In this document: piece after piece, positions 6,597-15,812 of the stretch
Position numbering within the stretch: the first letter of the stretch is position 1
How the letters are laid out: the number at the start of each line of letters is the position of its first letter
From: Mycobacterium sp. 852002-51163_SCH5372311
GTDB lineage: Bacteria; Actinomycetota; Actinomycetes; Mycobacteriales; Mycobacteriaceae
Assembly (NCBI RefSeq): GCF_001667115.1
Contig: NZ_LZIJ01000055.1
Location: 1-64,000, forward strand
Length of the DNA stretch: 64,000 nucleotides
Direction of reading: 5' to 3'
Translations under genes and position numbers: made by a program
The notes under the pieces: generated by a model
Databases searched by the model: none
What the model saw: the letters and a program-made list of their open reading frames with translations, nothing else
Told to the model about the DNA's origin: nothing

Positions 6597-8894
6597 ATGA
6601 GCGATGCGGGGCCGGAAATTGGGACGCAATTCGGGCCCTACCTACTCAGGCGGCTGATCGGCAGCGGCGGCATGGGAACCGTGTACGAGGCCCAAGACAC
6701 CGTCATGGACCGGGTCGTCGCATTGAAGCTGATCGCGCGGACCTACGCGCAGGATCCGGACTACCGGCAGCGCCTGCAGCGCGAAGCCCGAATCGCCGGA
6801 CGGCTGCAGGACCCGCACGTGGTGCCGATTCACTCCACCGGCGAGATCGACGGGCAGCTCTACGTCGATATGCGGCTGATCAACGGCACCGACCTGGACA
6901 CCCTCTTGAGGCAATCAGGGCCGCTGCCGCCGGCAAAGGCGGTATCCGTCGTGCGCCAGGTCGCCTCGGCACTGGATGCCGCCCACGCGGCCGGGGCGCT
7001 GCACCGCGACGTGAAGCCGGGCAACATCCTGATCACCGCCGACGACTTCGCCTACCTGGTGGACTTCGGGATCGCCAACGCCGCAACCGAACAGAAGTTG
7101 ACCCAGGTGGGCGACACGCTCGGAACCTGGACCTACATGGCTCCGGAAAGGTTTAGCGGCGACGAAACCCGGGTGACGCCCAGCGCCGACACCTACGCGC
7201 TGGCCTGCGTGTTGTTCGAAGCTCTCACGGGATCGCCGCCATTTTCCGGCGACCGCGCAAGTCTCGTGGCAGCGCACCTGACCCAGCCCGTTCCACGCGC
7301 GAGTCAGCGTGTCGGGCTTCCGCCGCAACTGGACGACGTGATTGCGCGCGCCATGGCCAAGCGGCCCGAAGAGCGATACGCAACGAGCGGCGAGTTCGCC
7401 CGAGCGGCGGAAGCTGCCGTCGCGGCCCTGGGCTCCCCGACGGCCAGCTTCACGGTGCCGCAGACCACCGTTGCGCCGCCGACTCCGCCGCAACACACAC
7501 GGCCGCCGCAACACACGCCGCCACCGCAACACAATCCGCAGCTGCAGCACACGCCGCCCCCTCCACCCCACTGGGGGCAGCCCTCAGCTCCTACCCAGTA
7601 CGGCCCAAGCACCGGTCCTTTCGGCCCACCGACCGGGCCTCCGTGGCCACCACCGCCAGCCCCGCGCCGGAAGCGGGGACGCTGGATTCTCGTCGCGGCG
7701 GCAGTCGTCCTCGTCGTCGCGGTGGTGGCCGGACTCGGTATCTGGAAGCTGACCAGCAAATCCCCGCACGCGCAGAGTGTCGATCTGAGCAAACTCGACG
7801 TGGGGCGTTACGGGACGAAGCCACGGCCCGTACCGGGCCCCACGACGAAAGAGGAAGGCCTGTTTCTGGAATCGTTCCGCCTCGTCGAGGGCATCGCGAA
7901 TCCCTACGATGTCGACCCGTTGCTGGATCACGTCTACGGAAATGCGGTCGTCGATCCGAAGACCGCCGCCACCTCGATCGCCGGCACCGGAACCCCGCTG
8001 GTGCAACCGGTGCTGGAAAAGTACGGCATGATCACCGGCTATCTGGTCGAGGGGATTTCAAAGCGCCTCGTCAACTTTTCGCGCGAGAAGTCCGGCGACT
8101 TCCTGATGGTCATGTTGACCAGCTTCCCCAACGAAGACTCGGCGGCGCGCGCCGCCGCAGAGATGGAAGCCGTCGACTTCGCGGTCAACCCGGAAAACCG
8201 ACCCGCCACCATCCCCGGGTATCCCAAGGCCAAGTCCCACTACCGGCCCGCCTCCCCGTCGATCGCGGCGACCATGGCCTCGGGCAGGGTGGTCGCGTCG
8301 ATCGCCGCTCGCAGCGACTCGTCGCCCAACTTGGACTATCTGATCCAGCGGGTGAAACGCACGTTGGACCTGCAAACACCGCTCATGGCCAAGCTGATTC
8401 CGGGCGTCGAAGTCGGGCTCACTTCGCTACCACTTGATCCGGACAACATGCTCAGCCGGACTTTCGTCGCCGGCGAGCAGCCGAAAGTGTCGGTGAACTT
8501 CGGAAGCATCGGCCCTCGCGCGGCCGGCCTGTGTGCGGACAGCCAGGCCCGTAAAGACGGACTGTTCGACCAGGCAGGGATCGACCGGTGCGCCTTCAGC
8601 ACCGACGGTCAACTGATTCGGGCCAAAGACGAAGCTTCGGCGAAAAGCCTTCTCCCCAAGCTGGTCGAGGCCGCCAGGCAGGAGTTCATCGACCGCGATG
8701 TAACGGCGCCGGACGCTCTGCAGGACGCCCGATGCGTCGAGCAGAAGGAAGCAATCTGGGCTGACAACGCCAATTCTCGCTTCGTGTGTTTCGTGTCGTT
8801 CGGGCGCTACGTCGCCTCGGTGTGGAGCAACGAGGAAAAAGACGCCCGCCAACGTGCCGCTGCCCAGTACGCAATCCTGGTCAACAGCGCCTGA
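6597..8894 (+). CDS. Transmembrane Ser/Thr protein kinase (PknB/PknF-like) with extracellular sensor region
   Basis: 765 residues. An eukaryotic-type kinase domain at about 13-275: glycine loop IGSGGMGTVYEA, Lys in ALKLIA, catalytic loop HRDVKPGN, DFG, and APE in YMAPERF; all needed residues are present. Then a low-complexity cytoplasmic Pro/His/Gln linker (about 290-355), a basic stop-transfer stretch, one transmembrane helix (about 363-381), and an extracytoplasmic region of about 380 residues with an LppA/PknH-sensor-like look but no motif I can name. The ATG at 6597 follows AGGAGA. It would phosphorylate cytoplasmic targets in response to an external cue. H37Rv has no kinase at this position, so it is a lineage-specific insertion or loss. 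Confidence 0.88.
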   Translation: MSDAGPEIGTQFGPYLLRRLIGSGGMGTVYEAQDTVMDRVVALKLIARTYAQDPDYRQRLQREARIAGRLQDPHVVPIHSTGEIDGQLYVDMRLINGTDLDTLLRQSGPLPPAKAVSVVRQVASALDAAHAAGALHRDVKPGNILITADDFAYLVDFGIANAATEQKLTQVGDTLGTWTYMAPERFSGDETRVTPSADTYALACVLFEALTGSPPFSGDRASLVAAHLTQPVPRASQRVGLPPQLDDVIARAMAKRPEERYATSGEFARAAEAAVAALGSPTASFTVPQTTVAPPTPPQHTRPPQHTPPPQHNPQLQHTPPPPPHWGQPSAPTQYGPSTGPFGPPTGPPWPPPPAPRRKRGRWILVAAAVVLVVAVVAGLGIWKLTSKSPHAQSVDLSKLDVGRYGTKPRPVPGPTTKEEGLFLESFRLVEGIANPYDVDPLLDHVYGNAVVDPKTAATSIAGTGTPLVQPVLEKYGMITGYLVEGISKRLVNFSREKSGDFLMVMLTSFPNEDSAARAAAEMEAVDFAVNPENRPATIPGYPKAKSHYRPASPSIAATMASGRVVASIAARSDSSPNLDYLIQRVKRTLDLQTPLMAKLIPGVEVGLTSLPLDPDNMLSRTFVAGEQPKVSVNFGSIGPRAAGLCADSQARKDGLFDQAGIDRCAFSTDGQLIRAKDEASAKSLLPKLVEAARQEFIDRDVTAPDALQDARCVEQKEAIWADNANSRFVCFVSFGRYVASVWSNEEKDARQRAAAQYAILVNSA

Positions 8895-8916
8895 TCGAAT
8901 CAGCCGGGTGGCGGCT

Positions 8917-9729
8917 ATGCTTCCCGAAATGCATCCCGATGAGGTAAGCCCAACCGCGCCCATCGCCCTGGTCACGATGGAAATCCGTCACCCAGTAACG
9001 GATTCGCTCACCGAGTCGTCGCGCTCCGAGGTCAAACGTCTGCTGGTCGATCAACTGCCGATCGAACGTCAGGCCCAGGACGTCAGTTGGGGAGTCGCGG
9101 CCCCCGGTAGTGCCCCACAGCCCACAGCGGAGCGCTTCATCCGTTATGTCAACCGCGATAACACGGTCGCCGCTTCGCTGAGAGGTCAGGCCATCGTCGT
9201 CGAGACCACCGCCTACAACAGCTTCGAGACGTTCCTCGAGACTGTGATGCGGGTGGTTGACGCCCGTGCACAAGTCTCCTCGATCGTCGGCATGGAACGC
9301 ATCGGATTGCGCTATGTGCTCGAGATCCGAATCCCGCCAAGCGATGATGGCCGCATCGCGTGGGGTAACTGGATCAACGCGTCGCTGCTAGGACCGCAGG
9401 CCATCGCCCCGGTCGGCATGCTGCTCACCGAGTGGCAGGGCGCCGCGGTCTTTCGCGACCCGCAACCCAACAAGGCCGTCATCGTGCGCTACGGCCCGGG
9501 TGTCGGTCAGGCGCTCGACCCGAATTACCACCTACGCCGCGCCACACACGTTCAGCCCGGACCGTATTTCCACATCGACATCGACAGCTTCTGGACGCCC
9601 GTCGGCGCGATTCCCGAATTCAACCGGGATGCGCTGATAGCGATCCTGCAAGACTTGTACGTCCCGGCTCGCAGCGCGTTTCACGAGATGATCACCGGCC
9701 GCCTGAAAGATGGCCTGTTACAGCAGTAG
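8917..9729 (+). CDS. TIGR04255-type protein of unknown function
   Basis: 270 residues. Resembles the sporadically distributed TIGR04255 family: an N-terminal region on paired bait-like beta strands, the segment RFIRYVNRDNTVAASL (about 70), a central GLRYVLEIRIP (about 135) and a C-terminal ALIAILQDLYVPARSAFHEM ending. No signal peptide or membrane helix. The family is often found beside toxin-antitoxin or defence genes, but its function is unknown and here it simply follows the kinase by 22 bp, possibly in one transcript. The ATG at 8917 is preferred to an earlier in-frame GTG-less extension because it lies beyond the kinase stop; an alternative ATG is at 8929. Confidence 0.65.
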   Translation: MLPEMHPDEVSPTAPIALVTMEIRHPVTDSLTESSRSEVKRLLVDQLPIERQAQDVSWGVAAPGSAPQPTAERFIRYVNRDNTVAASLRGQAIVVETTAYNSFETFLETVMRVVDARAQVSSIVGMERIGLRYVLEIRIPPSDDGRIAWGNWINASLLGPQAIAPVGMLLTEWQGAAVFRDPQPNKAVIVRYGPGVGQALDPNYHLRRATHVQPGPYFHIDIDSFWTPVGAIPEFNRDALIAILQDLYVPARSAFHEMITGRLKDGLLQQ

Positions 9730-9734
9730 GCCTT

Positions 9735-10637
9735 TCACGTATCGCCTAGCAGTGCGCTGCTAAAGGTTTGATCGGCGAAGACCGATGCGATCCCGTCCTC
9801 GGGATAGGTAAAACCGTTGGCCGCGTGCAACTCTGCCGTCGTACGCGACGACGTCTGCCAGCCACGCTCGTTCAGATATTCGATGACGTGGCCGCGGTGG
9901 CCGTGGTAGACCAGATCGTTGAAATCGACCTGGAACCCGAGTTCGACCATCCGATCGTAATGGTCGCGCCACAGGTCTTGCGTGAAAACGCTGGTGTCGG
10001 GCACGAATTCGAAGGCAAGCCGGCTACCGGGTGCGCTGAGCTCGGTGATGTTGTCGAACAAGGCATCTAGGGCCTCGTCGGGCAGATAGACCAGCAAACC
10101 TTCCGCACTCCACACCGAACGCGCTTGCGGATCGAATCCCGCTGACCGCAGTGCCGTGGCCCAGTCGTCGCGCAGGTCGATGGCCACCGTCCGCCGCTCC
10201 GTTGTCGGCTCGGCACCGAGATCACGCAGGGTCTGCGTCTTGAATTCGATCACTTCCGGCATGTCGACTTCGTAGACGACGGTGCCTTGCGGCCAGGGCA
10301 ACCGGTAGGCGCGCGCGTCCAGACCCGACGCGAGGATCACCACCTGAGTGATACCGCTTTGCGCAGCGTCCAGGAAATGCTGATCGTAAAACCGCGTCCG
10401 GCACGCCATCCCGCGCGCCATGCGTTCTGGATCGAACTCCGAGCCCTCCCCGCGCGGGATCTCCCCGTTGACCAGCCGGGTATAGACGTCGATACCCACG
10501 GCACGCACCAGCGGCGCCGCGTACGGGTCTTCGATGAAGGCGTGGTCGGTGGCCAGCGCACGCTGAGCGGCGACCATGGTCGCCGTCGCTCCGACGCTCG
10601 TCGCGAGATCCCAGCGGTCACGATCGGTGCGCGCCAT
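9735..10637 (-). CDS. SAM-dependent methyltransferase, TIGR00027 family (Rv0830-like)
   Basis: 300 residues, the usual length for the large mycobacterial family of putative class I methyltransferases (leucine carboxyl methyltransferase-related). Diagnostic features are [18 protein letters not shown] near the N-terminus (about 9-26), the SAM-binding loop [18 protein letters not shown] (about 98-115), acidic [11 protein letters not shown] and the [10 protein letters not shown] segment (about 185). The substrate is unknown for nearly all paralogues. It is convergent with the TIGR04255 gene (5-bp gap) and divergent from the deaminase remnant. Position and length match Rv0830. Confidence 0.88.
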   Translation of the reverse strand: MARTDRDRWDLATSVGATATMVAAQRALATDHAFIEDPYAAPLVRAVGIDVYTRLVNGEIPRGEGSEFDPERMARGMACRTRFYDQHFLDAAQSGITQVVILASGLDARAYRLPWPQGTVVYEVDMPEVIEFKTQTLRDLGAEPTTERRTVAIDLRDDWATALRSAGFDPQARSVWSAEGLLVYLPDEALDALFDNITELSAPGSRLAFEFVPDTSVFTQDLWRDHYDRMVELGFQVDFNDLVYHGHRGHVIEYLNERGWQTSSRTTAELHAANGFTYPEDGIASVFADQTFSSALLGDT

Positions 10638-10748
10638 GCCTGCTCCCGTTCACGTCACGAAAAGATAGACAATCTAGTTAATAGCACACCGCACCCACCA
10701 CGGGACTAGCGTTCGAGGTATTCCGTTTCTTAAGCCCGGAGGACCCTG

Positions 10749-11245
10749 GTGGACTTTGCTCAGCGGACCATCGACCTTGCCCGCCAGAACGTCGGCGAGG
10801 GTGGTCGACCGTTTGCGACGGTGATCGTCAGGGACGGCGAAGTCCTCGCCGAGAGCGCCAACAAAGCGCTCAGTCGCACGATCCGACCGCTCATGCAGAG
10901 ATCCTGGCCATCCGGGAGGCCTGCACCAAGTTGGGCACCGAACACCTGGTAGGCGCCACTATCTATGTGATGGCGCACCCGTGTCCGATGTGCCTGGGCT
11001 CGTTGTACTACTGCTCGCCCGATGAGGTCGTCTTCCTGGTTATGCGCGAGTCCTACGAGCAGTACTACCTCGACGACCGCAAGTACTTCGAAGTCGCCAC
11101 CTTCTACGACGAATTCGCCAAGAACTGGGACCAACGGCGATTGCCGATGCGCTACGAGGCCAAGGACGCCGCGGTGGACGTCTACCGGTTGTGGAACGAG
11201 CGCAATGGCGGCGAACGCCGATCCACCGTGGTCCCGCCCGGCTGA
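10749..11245 (+). pseudogene. Cytidine/guanine-type deaminase interrupted by a frameshift (Rv0828c-like)
   Basis: The first frame (10749 on) encodes a normal deaminase N-terminus with GGRPFATVIVRDGEVLAE, up to about codon 43. The continuation, carrying the zinc motif DPTAHAEILAIREA and then AHPCPMCLGSLYYC, is in the next frame from GAT at 10880 to the stop at 11245. Adding one base just before 10880 would join them as SRT-DPTAHAE. All zinc ligands and the catalytic Glu are thus present but split. Either a real one-base deletion has inactivated the gene, or this is an assembly or sequencing error. A downstream ATG-like start at 10931 could give only a fragment lacking HAE. Confidence 0.8.
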
Positions 11246-11272
11246 AAGCTGGCGATACCGCGCGCCTTTAGC

Positions 11273-11300
11273 TATTATCTGCGTATGCATGCAGGTAATA
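11273..11300. promoter_or_regulatory. Operator-like palindrome before the histidine-rich gene
   Basis: TATTATCTGC at 11273-11282 and GCAGGTAATA at 11291-11300 are reverse complements at 9 of 10 positions around an 8-bp centre GTATGCAT. It lies about 70 bp before the ATG at 11369 and 27 bp after the deaminase stop. It does not match the mycobacterial Zur, IdeR, CsoR or RicR boxes as I know them. A metal-sensing repressor of the ArsR/SmtB type is a natural guess from the product, unproven. Confidence 0.55.
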
Positions 11301-11368
11301 AAGATCGACGGCCATGCTCGACGGACGATCTTGTACTCGCACAACATATTTCGCAGAAAGGAAACAAC

Positions 11369-11572
11369 ATGGCCGAGCAGCACACCCACGATGCCCCGCA
11401 CGCGCACGAACACCACCACGGCGACGAGGCGCACACGCACGCCCATACCACGCATGACCACGACCACGTCGCGCACGAGCATTCGCACTCACACGAGGAC
11501 GGGACCGAGCACACGCACCAGCACGTGCATCAGGCCGGCCTCGAAGACATCCACAGCCACCCCCACAGCTGA
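11369..11572 (+). CDS. Small histidine-rich, probable metal-binding protein
   Basis: 67 residues of which 24 are His, mostly as H-x-H pairs, with many Asp/Glu and Thr and no Cys or Trp. There is no signal peptide or membrane helix, so it is likely cytosolic. Such composition is typical of Ni, Zn or Co buffers and chaperones (Hpn-like, HypB N-terminus, CDF loops); the metal cannot be told. The ATG at 11369 follows AGAAAGGAAAC; a longer reading from 11285 would put non-His sequence and the promoter palindrome inside the gene. In H37Rv the ArsR-type Ni/Co sensor gene kmtR (Rv0827c) occupies this slot between the deaminase and the DUF2236 gene. The protein here is not a regulator but may belong to the same metal response. 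Confidence 0.8.
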   Translation: MAEQHTHDAPHAHEHHHGDEAHTHAHTTHDHDHVAHEHSHSHEDGTEHTHQHVHQAGLEDIHSHPHS

Positions 11573-11582
11573 CGCGGGCGGA

Positions 11583-12614
11583 TCAGACCTTCGGGCAGTA
11601 GTGCTTCGGGTTGTCGCGCTCGTCGAGCGGCGGCAGATTGCGTGCAGGCGTCTGCACCAGTGGTTCGTCGGCCGGAATTCGACCCGTCGCACGATCGAAG
11701 CCGGCGCGGGCCCGTGGGTGCTTTCGGTACCGGAAGGGCACGCAGGCAAAAATCCAGCGCACGACGTCGCCGAATCGCCGGTGTAACCATTCGTCGCGGC
11801 GCGACCACTGGTAACCCATCAGCTCGCGAACCGGCGGATCGTAGAGACCGACGGTCAGCCAGACGAAGAACGGTGCCAGCAACCTACGCTGAGCGGCCCA
11901 CAGCTTCTCCGGAATCCATTGGGCGAACGGAGGTTTGGCCAGTTCCGTGAGGTCGAGCACCGCGCGGGCCGCGAAGTTGTCCTCTAACACGTTGCGGCAC
12001 ATGTGATCCCAATAGACCTGAAATTCCTCCCAGGACGCGGGCACCGGCCGCATGCTCATGCCGTACATGCGATACCACTCGACGTGTTCGTCGAACAGCT
12101 GGCGCTTCTGCGCTTCGGTCAGTCCGCCGCAGAACCGCTCGGCCACATGGATAGTGCCGACAAAGAAGGTGGCGTGCGCCCAGTAGAAGACGTCGGGGTT
12201 CAACGCGTGGTAGCGGCGGCCCTGTTCGTCGACGCCCTTGATGGCGGTGTGGTAGTCACGGACCTCGGCGCCGGTAGTCGGAGCGCGGTCACCATCGAAT
12301 ACCACTCCGCCGATCGGATACAGCGACCGCATCAGCCGGGGCCAGCGTTCGCGGAAGAACGTCGAGTGATCGATCACCGCCGCACCCAGCTGCGGGTGCA
12401 TGTTCTGCATGGATCCCGCCCACGGCCCCTGCAACATGCCGCGCCAGTCGCCGAAGTAGCGCCAGGTCAAAGAATCCGGCCCGAGCGGGACCGGCGGTGC
12501 GTCATAACCGAGGGGCGATACCGGACAGCCCCCCGCCACTTCGCCCCCCTCGGGGCTGTCTGCACCAGCTCTGGCGCTGGTCAGCGGGCAGGCTGCGGAC
12601 GTATCTTGAGTCAC
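11583..12614 (-). CDS. Oxygenase MpaB family / DUF2236 protein (Rv0826-like)
   Basis: 343 residues of the DUF2236 (rubber oxygenase/MpaB-like) family. Key segments are WRYFGDWRGMLQGPWAGSMQ (about 50), the His-containing IDHSTFF, the helix ALNPDVFYWAHATFF (about 140) and the middle WEEFQVYWDHM. Members are haem-dependent or putative oxygenases of fully helical fold; the substrate here is unknown. The start is a GTG at 12614. It is divergent from the TetR gene, whose GTG lies 68 bp away, so the regulator probably controls it. The arrangement equals Rv0826 with Rv0825c. Confidence 0.85.
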   Translation of the reverse strand: MTQDTSAACPLTSARAGADSPEGGEVAGGCPVSPLGYDAPPVPLGPDSLTWRYFGDWRGMLQGPWAGSMQNMHPQLGAAVIDHSTFFRERWPRLMRSLYPIGGVVFDGDRAPTTGAEVRDYHTAIKGVDEQGRRYHALNPDVFYWAHATFFVGTIHVAERFCGGLTEAQKRQLFDEHVEWYRMYGMSMRPVPASWEEFQVYWDHMCRNVLEDNFAARAVLDLTELAKPPFAQWIPEKLWAAQRRLLAPFFVWLTVGLYDPPVRELMGYQWSRRDEWLHRRFGDVVRWIFACVPFRYRKHPRARAGFDRATGRIPADEPLVQTPARNLPPLDERDNPKHYCPKV

Positions 12615-12681
12615 TGGTCAATTCCCGTGGATGTCGGTAATTCTGACTACATGCGTTGTCACTTTTGAGCTTAGGAGCAAT

Positions 12682-13323
12682 GTGCAATCCGGTCAACGAC
12701 GGGGCCGTTGGTCCGGCGTCCCGCTGGAGAGTCGCCTGGCACTTCGCCGCGACGATCTCCTGGCCGCCGGCGTCCAACTGCTCGGCGGTGACGGAGGGCC
12801 CGCCCTGACAGTTCGGGCGGTGTGCCGCAAGGCCGCGCTGACCGAACGCTACTTCTACGAAAGCTTCTCCGACCGCGACGAATTCGTCCGGGCCGTCTAC
12901 GACGACGTGTGCGCACGCGCGATGGCTGCCCTGACCTCGGCGAAGACGCCCCGGGAAGCTGTCGAGCAATTCGTCGCGCTGATGGTCGACGATCCGGTCC
13001 GCGGACGTGTGCTGCTGCTGGCACCGGCGGTAGAGCCGATACTCACCCGTTCGGGCGCCGAGTGGATGCCCAACTTCATCGAGTTGCTGCAACGCAAGCT
13101 GTCCCGGATCGGCGATCCGGCGCTGCAGAAATTGGTCGCCACCAGCCTGATCGGCGGCCTGACGGGTCTGTTCACGGCTTACCTGAATGGGCAACTGGAG
13201 GTCAGCCGCGAACGATTCATCGACTATTGCGTGGACATGCTGATGAGCACGGCCGCTGCCTACGTTCCCCGCCGTGAGCTGCGAGAACTCGACCAACCGG
13301 TGCAGTCCGCGCGGCGCGACTGA
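12682..13323 (+). CDS. TetR-family regulator (Rv0825c-like)
   Basis: 213 residues, the same length as Rv0825c. An N-terminal TetR helix-turn-helix: LTVRAVCRKAALTERYFYESF at about residues 36-56 and the DRDEFVRAVYDD linker helix; the rest is a helical ligand domain (about 80-200). The GTG at 12682 is preferred because TAGGAG lies 6-11 bp upstream; longer readings run into the divergent gene's promoter. It probably represses itself and the divergent DUF2236 gene. It is followed by desA1 after 128 bp. Ligand unknown. Confidence 0.85.
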   Translation: MQSGQRRGRWSGVPLESRLALRRDDLLAAGVQLLGGDGGPALTVRAVCRKAALTERYFYESFSDRDEFVRAVYDDVCARAMAALTSAKTPREAVEQFVALMVDDPVRGRVLLLAPAVEPILTRSGAEWMPNFIELLQRKLSRIGDPALQKLVATSLIGGLTGLFTAYLNGQLEVSRERFIDYCVDMLMSTAAAYVPRRELRELDQPVQSARRD

Positions 13324-13451
13324 CATCGACCAAACAACCGCCACGGCCGGCGATTTTGATGTTCGCCACGCCGGGTCCGGGAAACTTGATGCTACTGGGA
13401 TACACAGATATATTGACTGCAACCATCAGACACAGATAACTGGAGGGCGCC

Positions 13452-14468
13452 ATGTCAGCCCAGCTGACCGACCTGCAGCTGTTGCATGAACTTGAACCGG
13501 TCGTCGAGAAATACCTGAACCGGCACCTGAGCGTGCACAAGCCCTGGAACCCGCACGACTACATCCCGTGGTCAGACGGGAAGAACTACTACGCGCTGGG
13601 CGGGCAGGACTGGGACCCTGAGCAGAGCAAGCTGTCCGACGTCGCGCAGGTGGCGATGGTGCAGAACTTGGTGACTGAGGACAACCTGCCGTCGTATCAC
13701 CGCGAGATCGCGATGAACATGGGCATGGACGGCGCCTGGGGGCAGTGGGTCAACCGCTGGACCGCCGAGGAGAATCGGCACGGCATCGCGCTGCGCGACT
13801 ACCTGGTGGTGACCCGGGCGGTCGACCCCGTCGAGCTGGAGAAGCTGCGCATCGAGGTGGTCAACCGTGGTTTCAGCCCGGGCCAGAACCACCAGGGCAA
13901 CTTGTTCGCCGAGAGCGTCACCCACTCCGTCCTGTACGTGAGCTTTCAAGAACTGGCCACCCGGATTTCCCACCGCAACACCGGCAAGGCCTGCAACGAT
14001 CCTGTCGCCGACCAGCTGATGGCCAAGATCTCGGCCGACGAGAACCTGCACATGATCTTCTACCGCGACGTCAGCGAGGCCGCGTTCGACCTCGTGCCCA
14101 ACCAGGCGATGAAATCACTGCATCTGATTCTGCGGAACTTCCAGATGCCCGGCTTCCAAGTGCCCGAGTTCCGGCGCAAAGCCGTCTTCATCGCCGTCGG
14201 GGGGGTGTACGACCCGCGGATCCACCTCGACGAGGTCGTGATGCCGATACTGAAGAAGTGGCGCATCTTCGAGCGTGAGGACTTCACCGGTGAGGCAGCC
14301 GCGTTGCGCGACGATCTCGCCGTGCTGATCAAGGACCTCGAGATGGCCTGCGACAAGTTCGAGGTGTCCAAGCAGCGCCAGCTCGACCGCGAAGCTCGTA
14401 CCGGCAAGAAGACCACCGCAATGGAGCTGCACAAGACTGCGGGCAAGCTGGCGATGAGCCGTCGGTAG
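13452..14468 (+). CDS. desA1: Acyl-ACP desaturase DesA1
   Basis: 338 residues, identical in length to Rv0824c. A soluble di-iron desaturase that puts a cis double bond in long acyl chains on a carrier protein, used for mycolic acid meromycolate chains; essential in mycobacteria. The helical bundle carries the two Fe-binding repeats: EENRH (about 109-113) and DENLH (about 197-201), with further Glu ligands in earlier helices. The ATG at 13452 has GGAGGGCGCC just upstream. The promoter region 13324-13451 holds a direct repeat ACACAGATA at 13402-13410 and 13430-13438. The dus gene follows after 26 bp. Confidence 0.95.
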   Translation: MSAQLTDLQLLHELEPVVEKYLNRHLSVHKPWNPHDYIPWSDGKNYYALGGQDWDPEQSKLSDVAQVAMVQNLVTEDNLPSYHREIAMNMGMDGAWGQWVNRWTAEENRHGIALRDYLVVTRAVDPVELEKLRIEVVNRGFSPGQNHQGNLFAESVTHSVLYVSFQELATRISHRNTGKACNDPVADQLMAKISADENLHMIFYRDVSEAAFDLVPNQAMKSLHLILRNFQMPGFQVPEFRRKAVFIAVGGVYDPRIHLDEVVMPILKKWRIFEREDFTGEAAALRDDLAVLIKDLEMACDKFEVSKQRQLDREARTGKKTTAMELHKTAGKLAMSRR

Positions 14469-14494
14469 TCGGCCCCGAAAACCGCCGAAGAATC

Positions 14495-15628
14495 TTGCGC
14501 ATCGGTCCGATCACACTTGCCAGCCCGGTGGTGCTGGCTCCCATGGCCGGCGTGACGAACGTCGCATTCCGGACCCTGTGCCGTGAGCTGGAGCAGTCGA
14601 AGGCCGGTACCGTGAGCGGGCTCTACGTCTGCGAGATGGTCACGGCGCGCGCGCTCGTCGAGCGGCACCCGGTGACCATGCACATGACGACCTTCTCCCC
14701 GGACGAATCACCCCGCTCACTGCAGCTTTATGCCGTGGACCCGGCCACCACGTACGCGGCCGCCAGGATGGTCGCCCAGGAAGGCCTGGCCGATCACATC
14801 GACATGAATTTCGGCTGCCCGGTGCCCAAGGTGACCAAGCGCGGCGGCGGGGCGGCGCTGCCGTACAAGCGGCGGTTGTTCGGTCAGATCGTCGCCGCCG
14901 CCGTGCGCGCCGCCGAAGGCACCGATGTCCCGGTGACAGTGAAGTTCCGCATCGGCATCGACGACCACCACCACACCCACTTGGACGCCGGGCGCATCGC
15001 CGAAGCCGAAGGCGCCGCCGCGGTGGCGCTGCACGCCCGGACCGCGGCACAGCGTTACTCCGGCAACGCCGACTGGGACCAGATCGCCGCGCTCAAGCAA
15101 CATGTGCGAACGATTCCGGTGCTCGGCAACGGGGATATCTACGACGCCAGCGACGCGCTGACCATGATGGCCGCCACCGGATGCGACGGCGTGGTCATCG
15201 GGCGTGGCTGCCTGGGCCGGCCGTGGTTGTTCGCCGAGCTGTCGGCCGCGTTCACCGGCGGCCCGCCACCTACCCCCCCGACGCTTGGTGAGATCGCCGA
15301 CATCATCCGCCGGCACGGCATCTTGCTGTCGGAGCATTTCGGCGAAGAAAAAGGCATGCGCGACATCCGCAAGCACATCGGCTGGTACCTGCACGGCTTT
15401 CCGGCCGGATCCGACCTGCGACAAGCACTGGCGCTGGTAAAGACGCTGAGTGAACTCGACGCGCTGCTGGACCGGCTGGACCGCAGCATCCCGTTCCCCA
15501 GCGCCGCGAACGGACCCCGTGGCCGGCAGGGTTCACCGGCCCGCGTGGCGCTGCCCGAGGGTTGGCTCGACGATCCCGACGACTGCACGGTGCCCGCCGC
15601 GGCGGACGTCATGCACTCGGGTGGTTGA
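14495..15628 (+). CDS. dus: tRNA-dihydrouridine synthase
   Basis: 377-residue FMN enzyme that reduces uridines in the D-loop of tRNA using NADPH. TIM-barrel signature APMAGVTNVAFR at about residue 14, the catalytic Cys in DMNFGCPVPKV (about 107-113), KFRIGIDD (about 150) and the FMN phosphate loop ATGCDGVVIGRG (about 228-239), then the C-terminal helical domain. This is Rv0823c-like. The start is uncertain: the TTG at 14495 directly precedes the conserved RIGPITL, no ATG or GTG is in frame in the 26-bp gap after desA1, and an upstream start would have to overlap desA1. Confidence 0.92.
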   Translation: MRIGPITLASPVVLAPMAGVTNVAFRTLCRELEQSKAGTVSGLYVCEMVTARALVERHPVTMHMTTFSPDESPRSLQLYAVDPATTYAAARMVAQEGLADHIDMNFGCPVPKVTKRGGGAALPYKRRLFGQIVAAAVRAAEGTDVPVTVKFRIGIDDHHHTHLDAGRIAEAEGAAAVALHARTAAQRYSGNADWDQIAALKQHVRTIPVLGNGDIYDASDALTMMAATGCDGVVIGRGCLGRPWLFAELSAAFTGGPPPTPPTLGEIADIIRRHGILLSEHFGEEKGMRDIRKHIGWYLHGFPAGSDLRQALALVKTLSELDALLDRLDRSIPFPSAANGPRGRQGSPARVALPEGWLDDPDDCTVPAAADVMHSGG

Positions 15629-15812
15629 ACCGAAACACACTCGAAATCGCGTATGGGCCGATAACTCAGTACGATGTGAGCCTTGCTGCATTGCGTTTCG
15701 GTTGCGGTAGTGCAGGCGGCGACGTTGACCCAGTCCGGGGCCGGCACTACAGGTGAACCGCAGCAGTTGATACCACTGACGTCCGCATCAAAGTTTCGGA
15801 GGCCGGCTGGAC

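Noticed and set aside
11285..11368. Earlier start (ATG 11285) for the His-rich protein
   Set aside because: The codon lies inside the operator palindrome, without ribosome site, and the added residues have no His; ATG 11369 has AGAAAGG upstream.
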